A stretch of DNA of 64,000 nt from NCBI GenBank assembly GCA_930367215.1, contig OV884056.1, positions 320,942,709 to 321,006,708 on the forward strand, written 5' to 3'. This DNA is from Pollenia angustigena. Lineage: Eukaryota; Arthropoda; Insecta; Diptera; Polleniidae. The notes under the pieces are model-generated. The model saw only the letters and a program-made list of their open reading frames with translations, was not told where the DNA came from and made no database searches. Positions within the stretch are counted from its first letter, which is position 1. Every line of letters begins with the position of its first letter. The position numbers and the translations under genes were made by a program. This document shows positions 57,468 to 64,000 of the stretch, one piece after another.

Positions 57468-57745
57468 AATGGCATATCGTTGGAAAGGTAATTGAATGCC
57501 TTTTCCGTCGATATGCTGAGAATTGCTATATGATAATGTTTGAGTAATGGCAACTCAAAATTCAAAATTTGCATATTTTTTTACGTTTTTTTCAACATTT
57601 TTATTTCGTTTTTTTTTTTCTACGTTGTAGTAAAGATCTGGAAGGTTTAATTTTTTAACCAAATAGTAAAAATCGGATGAAAAATAAAGTTTTTATTGAG
57701 GTTTTTGTGGAACGGCAATATTTTCGTTTCCAACGATATGCCATT
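57468..57745. repeat. 19-bp inverted repeat pair
   Basis: AATGGCATATCGTTGGAAA at 57468-57486 is perfectly mirrored at 57727-57745. The surroundings are T-rich. It may belong to an unrecognised element. Confidence 0.6.
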
Positions 57746-57810
57746 TGTGAGGTGTTTTAATTATTTATTTAATTTTTTTTAATTGCATGTTTTGGTTTAT
57801 TTAGTAATTA

Positions 57811-58065
57811 CTAGCGGGCCCGTTGCCTGCTTCGCACGGCAAAACAAAATAAGAAAAGAAACACACTTGTTTTTAATAAAGTTGGTTTTCCTGCGGCAAA
57901 AACACACTCACTTCACATACGCACCGCACACACATGCGTTATCGGATTTCAACCAAACTTCATATAAACCATATATGGGCCACTGCCTACGTAGTGTATC
58001 GCACGACGCGTTTATGAGTAGTTCGGCGACGTACATATACGGACTTATTTTTATATATATAAGGA
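57811..58065 (-). mobile_element. Short non-autonomous Helitron
   Basis: On the minus strand it begins A|TCCTTATATATATAAAAATA and ends GGCAACGGGCCCGCTAG|T, again TC...CTRR at an A-T target. 255 bp, with TTCGCACGGC/GCCGTGCGAA near the 3' end. Confidence 0.8.
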
Positions 58066-58959
58066 TTTGTATTTATACATTTTTTTTAATTATTTTTTAT
58101 TATTTATTTATTTCACTGTTCGTATGTGTCTAAATTATTTTTTTTTATTTATTATTCTTACACTCACACACAAAATTATAATGTCCACACACAAATTTTA
58201 TTTTTGATAATTTTTACATAGTGTTGGTTTTGCAAAATTTTCAGTCATTTATCAAGAATAGTTACAGCGAATAATTTACACATGATACCTAGCCGGTTCT
58301 ATATACTGTTATACTTTGTACTAAATACAGGGAAATTAGAATATGACATCTGTGATTTAAGTACCTGATGGCGGAGGAAGTGTGTAATAATAAGGTTAGA
58401 TTGTTTATTTATTTTAGGTTAGACGATTTGTGCAATATTAATTATAGGAAATCGCAATATTGGTCTTACGAATATACTGTGATCTAAATCTGTGATATAA
58501 ATGTTTGATTTGTGATATCCTTTTTCTTATTAGTGGTTTAAGAATGTCTTTTAGTGCAACATAGCTTAATTAATCTTTATTGCATTATTATTCAATCTTG
58601 TAAATTCTGAAAAAAAGGAGAAGGAAAGTAGCTTTAAGGATATATTTAGTTTTAGTTAGTTTAAAATTCTTGCCTCAAATTTTTAGATTTTGTGGGCCTT
58701 CGATTTTATAGACGCGTACAATCCGTGCAATGCTGGTAAATCCAGTAACATGAAAATTATTTTTAGTATAAGATGGGTTGCCTCTACGTTTTTTTTCCTA
58801 CCAGAAAAAAATTCGGCAGAGTGCTAGGCTCCATGCGAGCCAATAGGGAATATTAATTTTTGTGATGCGCTGCGAGGTTTCCTGTGAAAAATGAAGGAGA
58901 AATGTTTATTTTTTATGATATTAGTATGAAATATATTATGATACTTAAAATGTTGTATT
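58066..58959. other. AT-rich DNA
   Basis: No element ends or ORFs recognised. Confidence 0.45.
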
Positions 58960-59033
58960 GCCCGGCTAACTTAAGGTAGAATATGAGACTCTTAATCTCA
59001 GGGCCGTGGGTTCGAGCCCCACGTTGGGCGCCA
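58960..59033 (+). pseudogene. tRNA-Lys(CTT)-like sequence with encoded CCA
   Basis: 71-nt body 58960-59030: acceptor GCCCGGC pairs with GTTGGGC, the anticodon arm TGAGA-CTCTTAA-TCTCA is perfect with anticodon CTT, and the T arm GTGGG-TTCGAGC-CCCAC is perfect. The D arm is damaged (two bases short, weak stem, poor A box). CCA follows directly at 59031-59033; nuclear tRNA genes do not normally encode it. Then TTC leads into an LTR-like end. Read on the minus strand, TGGCGCCCAACGTGGGGC is an 18-nt Lys-type primer-binding site. So this probably derives from a tRNA primer copied by a retroelement, not from a working gene. Confidence 0.7.
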
Positions 59034-59036
59034 TTC

Positions 59037-59296
59037 TGTTACGGTACGGTTTGTCGCCGAGGTGTGCAACTAGCTCATGTTCACTCCTCAGGTGGTTCCA
59101 ACCCTTCCTGACGACAGCGTAACCGAACAAGAAAAATTTATTTAAAACGGAAACAAAAAAAACATAACCAGATATGAAACTTTAAACACAACAAAATATA
59201 CCACAATAAACGAGTCTCAGGGATAGATGGAACACCCTGTCTTGCCCTCCCAACCTGTCGTAGAAGCAACCGCTTTTACTTCATTCTACGACCCAA
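59037..59296 (-). mobile_element. LTR-like segment 1 with downstream Lys primer-binding site
   Basis: On the minus strand it starts TGGGTCGTAGAATGAAG and ends AAACCGTACCGTAACA. GAA and TGGCGCCCAACG follow, the arrangement expected at an LTR/primer-binding-site junction. Internal GGGTTGGAACCACCTGAGGA and GAACATGAGCTAGTTG match segment 2 in the opposite strand. No gag/pol seen nearby. Confidence 0.55.
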
Positions 59297-59528
59297 AAGC
59301 CGTTTGGACCCCCTCTACACTTACCGATCCACTACTACCATTGCCTTTAAATTATTAAACCATGATTTTTTTTTTCTTTAAATTAAAACAAAAACATTCT
59401 TTATTTATTATACTACACAAATACGATAAATAAATACAATACAAATACAATCTATGGTACTCTAAAAAGAACACTATTTTATTATTATGAAACTAATATT
59501 ATTTATTCATTAGATTGGGCGCCATTCT

Positions 59529-59716
59529 GTGGGTCATAGAAAGAATATAACCGGATAATGGTAGAGTTGTGTTTAGTGATAGTTTTGAGTTGTATTTTAT
59601 ATTTCATTGTGTTTTGTATGTTCGAATACGAGGCTGGTGAGGAGGGTTGGAACTCCCCGAGGATAAAATGTTCAAGAGCTAGTGGGAAAACTCACCAGAC
59701 CAAACTGTTCGTAACA
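59529..59716 (+). mobile_element. LTR-like segment 2, opposite orientation
   Basis: Starts TGTGGGTCATAGAAAGAA, contains GGGTTGGAACTCCCCGAGGA and TTCAAGAGCTAGTGGG, ends CTGTTCGTAACA: the same landmarks as segment 1. It is preceded by TTGGGCGCCATTC, a 13-bp copy of the tRNA/primer-site edge at 59024-59036. Confidence 0.5.
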
Positions 59717-60426
59717 ATGTTTAATGTTCATCAAAAAACGATCTTCTCAATGTTAAATGTTCATCAATAAAACTTCTCTTGAGCTTTTTCCGACTTGATT
59801 TCAGTTTGTTTTCTGAAGTATTTATTTCTAAATTTACGAGTTATTTGTCCGATTGCTCGATCACGTTTTGCTTCTTTTTATTTTCTTCCGTGCTGCCTTC
59901 TCGATTAATTTCCTCCAACTTAGTCTGTATTTGCATGAGTTCAAGGTCTGGATCTAAGTTTATGTTAGTCGGTCACATTGTTGATTTTCGTGAGTTGATT
60001 TTTATATTTTTTGCACGCACGTGTAACTATTACGTTAATTTTTATCAAAAACATAAAAAACAAAGTAGAAGCGTAAGACATTGTTTTTGGTAAGCTTAAC
60101 TAAAAAACTAAAAACTATCTTATTACCAAGTTTAGTATAAAAATTTAACGGAACACCTTTTGTTTAAAATTTTAATATGTATTAAAATAAAATTAACCAC
60201 AAAGTCAATAGCTCTTTTTCAGGTTCAACCTATCTTAAACCGATTATAACGTTAATCAACGTCCTAAAAACTGAAGAGTAAACCTTTCAAAAAACTGGAT
60301 AACTCGTAGAAAAAACGGGTAAATTTACGTGTTGAGTCAAAAAGTTAATGTTTTTCCACAAATCATTACTTAAGTTGCCTTAATTCCGTAAAATACTAAC
60401 ATAATTTAAGAACAAAAAAATTTTTC
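59717..60426. other. AT-rich DNA
   Basis: Two copies of AATGTTCATCAA near 59724 and 59757. The frame at 59779-60093 has no recognisable motif. Nothing else supported. Confidence 0.45.
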
Positions 60427-60663
60427 GGAAAAACTAGATAACTCCAGTTTTCGAAAAAACAAGAAAAGTGACATTGATTTTTGGTTTTAATATCCAAAAA
60501 TTAGTTTAATGGAACCAGAAATGTTAAACATTATATAAAATTATGTTTTGTTAAATGCGCATGCATAGTAACATAAATTCAAATTAAATAATTAGCGAAA
60601 TATGTTTAAAACTTTAAGTTTGTTTTCTCGTGTTTTCAAAAAATGGAGTTATCTAGTTTTTCC
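60427..60663. repeat. Foldback GGAAAAACTAGATAACTCCA
   Basis: GGAAAAACTAGATAACTCCA at the left is mirrored at the right, extending imperfectly through TTTTCGAAAA/TTTTCAAAA. A weaker related motif (AAAAACTGGATAACTCG) lies at 60290. 237 bp, no coding. Confidence 0.7.
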
Positions 60664-60690
60664 ATACGACCACAGCAATATAGTTCATAT

Positions 60691-61399
60691 CAAGAATGAT
60701 AGAAATAAATATTACGCCTTGCGCATGTTTTACCGTTTGATGACGTAGTAGTTCCCTTGTTAAGATCACCAAGTCTCTTTTATATGTGAAAATTGCAATT
60801 TCTTACAAAAAATGTATGTATTACGTGTTAGTTGGCAACCCTGCAATTAATTTACTCAGAGAGTTAAAAAAAAAATTATTATATTAATTGTCAAAAAACT
60901 AAGAATTTTGCTTAATATTTTATATTAAAAATATTATTACAATAATTAAAATTTTAAAAAGTCTTCAAACGTGTGTTAAAAGTAGTATAATTAAGAAAAA
61001 TAAAAATAGAAGAGAGAAGAAAAGAGAACAAACATAAAGTGTGCAGTGGGCAAATGCCAACAAATTAGCCGCAAAAAACAAATCGGGAAATTGTGCGAAA
61101 AACTAACGTGTTGCGTCCTTTTAATTAAATGTCTATATTTTTAACTATAGCTAATATATATTTATGTAAGTAAAAAATAAAATTATGAAGAAAAAAGGAA
61201 CTTTTTATAAAAAATTTTCAGTTTTCAAATAATTTAAATAGAAAAATAATAAATTCTTCCACTGTCATAAACATAACAGTTTGAAAGTTACAAATTATTA
61301 GCCAATAAGAACGAAGGTTGTGTGACGTCACAGTTCCTACATGCGCAGTAAAACATTTATCTCTACCTGATGTCGTAATCTTTATTTCTATCATTCTTG
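60691..61399. mobile_element. CAAGAATGATAGAAATAAA element, TSD GTTCATAT
   Basis: Inverted termini CAAGAATGATAGAAATAAA then TATTACG/GATTACG; GTTCATAT exact at 60683-60690 and 61400-61407. Internal TGCGCATG and GATGACGTAG/TGACGTCA motifs near both ends. An 8-bp duplication is shared by hAT and P superfamilies; the terminus is not a standard hAT one. No transposase inside. Confidence 0.78.
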
Positions 61400-61608
61400 G
61401 TTCATATAATGTTTATAAATATACATACATATATACATACTAAAGACCTGCACAGATATATCTGTTTATATATGTTTCTGTGTTGTTTCTAAAGTGGATG
61501 CGTATGGATGAGTGCTCTTGTGTTTCTGATATAAGTTGATATAGATATGATTTGTGGAAGAGTGGATGTAAGTTGAAAAAAAGGGAAAGAGAGTATCATA
61601 TCTGCTTA

Positions 61609-61961
61609 AGGCTAGATTACACTATTGTACTTTGTATTAAGACATGTCAAAATCTCAAGTAATATGACAAAGTGTGATAGTGTGAATGAAATGTGTCACG
61701 AAAATGACAAGTATTAAGAAAAAAGTTTGACATCCCATACGACTTCATCGTTTTTTGAAAAATTTCTTAACAATAATACTTTTCATTGGATCAGGGTTGC
61801 ATTTTATTTCATGTGTAAGTGTTTGTACTTTGTGTGATGGTGTGAACACAAACTGTCATGTTACATTAGATTTTTTGACAGTCGCAACAAAACTCATTAT
61901 ACTTCTATCTCACAAAGTATTATGGAATACGAAAGACTTGGGAGATAGTGTAATCTAGGCT
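61609..61961. mobile_element. AGGCTAGATTACACTAT MITE, copy 2, TSD TTA
   Basis: Same 353-bp length as copy 1 (22175-22527) and the same interior (ATGTGTCACGAAAAT, CCCATACGACTTCATCG). TTA at 61606-61608 and 61962-61964. The right terminus has one change (AGCC in place of AGGC when inverted). Confidence 0.82.
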
Positions 61962-61964
61962 TTA

Positions 61965-62880
61965 TATCTGTTTCGCAAAAGCAGATACTAGTGGATACTG
62001 ATGGAATACAACAAGTTACTTATTGTACGATACCGTTATTTTCAATTTTTTTTCAACGCAAAAGAGCAGACCCTTTGGCCAAAGACTATAGATTTATAAA
62101 GATATTGCACGACCATACAAAGTTCATACATTTTGCTGTCTATATTAATTTTTCTGGTGGATTTAGCCGCTAAATCCACTTGTGAGAGTAAATTACAGTC
62201 TACACTTATCAGCGTATATGTATGTGCACACGCGTGTGTGTTTGAATGTGTATACAATGTATATACATTGCATTTACAAAAATAAAAACAAACTAAAAGA
62301 ATTCTCGTTTTCTCGTTGAAAACACATTTATATAATAAAAGATGGTGTGTTTGCATGCCATTTATGTGCAAATAACCTACGTTAAAACAAATGTGACAGA
62401 ATTTAATTGTAGGGCAATAATATGTGTTTTATTGTTGTACAGATGAAATTATATCGATTCGCACCGAAGTTCAAATGCTGTTATTGTCTGAATTTAAACA
62501 ATCCTAGGCATATAAAAAATAATTTTTCTGAAAGAATAAACTGCTGTGTTCATAAAAGATGTTTTATGTTTTTTAAAGCGACATGGCCACACATTAACAT
62601 GCCTCATCAAACTCGCAATTTTTTAATTGTGTTAGTAATAAAAAACTCACAAGTATGATTCAATGTGAATTTGATGATGATCAAAATACTTTTAATTTTC
62701 ATAAAAATTTGCCAACAGTTTGATGTGTATGAACGTAATTTCTTTCAATTTTATTTTTATTAAAATTGTATTATTTGAAAAATTATTAAATCGTTTGTGT
62801 GCTCCTTCCGTCTTACTTTTTGAAGTTTGTAAAATTCTTTTAAAGGTTTGCAAAAATGTTTTACAAGATAAAGCAATAAG
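61965..62880. other. AT-rich DNA
   Basis: Short GTGTGT/ATGTATATAC repeats near 62218-62265. The open frames at 62042-62371 (minus) and 62422-62658 (plus) have no family signature. Confidence 0.45.
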
Positions 62881-62916
62881 CACTACCAACTAGCCCCGTT
62901 AGGCTAGTTGGTAGTG
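62881..62916. repeat. Perfect 15-bp palindrome at SINE 5' end
   Basis: CACTACCAACTAGCC at 62881-62895, CCGTTA loop, GGCTAGTTGGTAGTG at 62902-62916. The right arm is the SINE A-box region; the left arm is its exact inverse just outside the SINE and is absent from the 53341 copy. Confidence 0.85.
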
Positions 62917-63025
62917 AGCTGGTCTATCAGCGCCGGGGTTGCGGGTTCGATTCCCGCTAGAGACTCTGGTTTCTTTCCTGCAGACAAGCGAAGAGCTTCG
63001 CGGTGTTAGCATAGGACAAAAAAAA
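62895..63025 (+). mobile_element. tRNA-derived SINE, copy 2
   Basis: A-box-like GGCTAGTTGGTAG, then a good B box GGGTTCGATTCCC, AGAGACTCTGG, CTGCAGACAAGCG and an A-rich tail. Order and spacing match 53341-53465. The B box is better preserved here. The tRNA of origin is not fixed. Confidence 0.7.
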
Positions 63026-63604
63026 TATGTGGATTTCGCTACTTACAATATATAGAATGAAATCCAATAAAATCAAAGCAATATTATTAAAATTGTTCGC
63101 ATTTTTAATTTTTATTTATTTATTTAAAAAGTGTTATATTTTACAGCAACTTAAACAACTTAAATAATAATCAACAAATTCAGAGAAATAATTATATTGA
63201 TGACATAGCCTCGTACACGGATCAGCAAAAGCATAATTAGATCTACAAAATTATTAACGATAGGAACGAGTAATACGACAAGTAGATACCTATTAATGTT
63301 TTAAAATTTTAGCTTTTTCAGCATTCGAAGTTTTGTATTTATATGTCTCCCAAGAGGAATGCTTTCTTATTAATACCAGTATAAGCAAATTTAAAATTTC
63401 CAATCTATGGTTGTAACAATCATTTTTCTCGTCAAATAAATGGTATTATTAGTACATTCTACGCACTGCTCCATAATAACTTTTTTTTGTGTTTCATTGC
63501 TCTGTTCTTTAAAAATAAATTTTCGAAAACTTTTATGTTAATTTTGCATATTTCGAAAAACAAATCAGAGGGTGAACATAAACATCCAAAATCAGATTAA
63601 TTTT
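63026..63604. other. AT-rich DNA
   Basis: No feature recognised. Confidence 0.45.
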
Positions 63605-63998
63605 CATAGTTTTTCGTATGGATATACATATGGTTTAATCATATCCATTCGGCATTTAGTGCAGGATACTCGTTGCGCTATGTAGCCAATGAAATATCGA
63701 CTAGAAGTAAGTTCTATTGACAAATTTACAGAGTTAAAGCTGTCGGCACTTTCATCAAATATGTTTCATTTTCCTGGTATATATCTGCGATATCTATCAA
63801 GGGGGTTGGATTATTAGGTGATACACTGTCATTAACTTCTAAAATGTTTTGAAAGTCAAGTGGAAAAAATATTGCGTCGTCTTCTGCACAATTTGTTGAG
63901 GAACTAAATTGCATTATTTTTAAAGATAAAAGCTTGGCCATTGCGATGTTGAATTCGAGAACAGAAGGGTTTTTACAATGGCCACCTTTGGCGCGTAC
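63605..63998 (-). pseudogene. P/THAP9-like transposase C-terminal fragment, runs off the window
   Basis: Entering from the right edge, the minus strand reads VRAKGGHCKNPSVLEFNIAM, then AKLLSLKIMQFSSST and FPLDFQNILEVNDSVSPNNP. After a one-base loss at about 63757-63760 it continues DESADSFNSVNLSIELTSSR, YFIGYIAQRVSCTKCRMDM, and stops at 63605-63607. An R-x-x-G-G-x-x-x-x-P-S-x-x-E-F block and a YFxGYIAxxVxCxxC block fit the C-terminal part of P-element/THAP9-type transposases. The ATG at 63941 is internal to this frame, so I do not treat it as a start. Family call is by eye. Confidence 0.5.
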
Positions 63999-64000
63999 AT

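Noticed and set aside
58960..59033. Functional tRNA-Lys gene
   Set aside because: The D arm is shortened, the A box is poor, CCA is encoded, and it joins an LTR terminus; a retroelement-derived copy explains it better.
63726..63941. 71-residue ORF as a first coding exon with a splice donor at its end
   Set aside because: The coding signal continues upstream of the ATG to the window edge and downstream after a one-base shift, so it is a frameshifted transposase relic.

Overview
The window is AT-rich, non-coding eukaryotic DNA from an insect, most likely a higher (brachyceran/schizophoran) fly. Pointers are GTAT/ACATAC-type microsatellites, jockey-like LINE ends, Helitron ends, many hAT, Tc1/mariner-like and PIF-like elements, and a metazoan-type tRNA-Lys(CTT) sequence. 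The species was not determined. I find no intact host protein-coding gene and no functional RNA gene. Nearly every recognisable feature is a transposable element (TE), a non-autonomous derivative, or decayed transposase/retroelement coding sequence.

Layout. 0-10 kb: decayed jockey-type LINE end, a PIF-like element with a nested inverted repeat, and two hAT elements (one invaded by a PIF-like element, one keeping a transposase fragment). 10-17 kb: an unidentified decayed coding stretch, then the best-preserved gene-like object, a minus-strand APE/RT LINE ORF with one frameshift, then a hAT element holding three levels of nested insertions. 17-25 kb: Helitron end, small inverted-repeat elements, another hAT with an exact 8-bp target duplication. 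25-32 kb: broken hAT (GTF2IRD2-type) transposase, a second jockey-type LINE end, an inverted pair of TA-flanked elements, a hAT inserted at the edge of one of them, and a broken Tc1/mariner transposase. 33-47 kb: PIF-like, hAT and Tigger-like elements, foldbacks and AT-rich DNA. 47-58 kb: a large GGTTAACC-rich element with elements inside it, two Helitrons, a three-level nest, a tRNA-derived SINE, and a tandem segmental duplication. 58-64 kb: a tRNA-Lys-like sequence with encoded CCA joined to LTR-like segments, further inverted-repeat elements, a second SINE copy, and a P/THAP9-like transposase fragment running off the right edge.

The genes do not form a pathway. What can be read is insertion history. 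Target-site duplications (TSDs), and several empty sites found inside related copies elsewhere in the window, give exact element ends and relative ages. The most unusual observations are a MITE family with termini CACTCA whose 2-bp target duplications are TA, CG, CA and TA (always pyrimidine-purine), and a tRNA-Lys/LTR junction. Superfamily names come from termini and target-site length read by eye and are inference unless a transposase fragment is visible.
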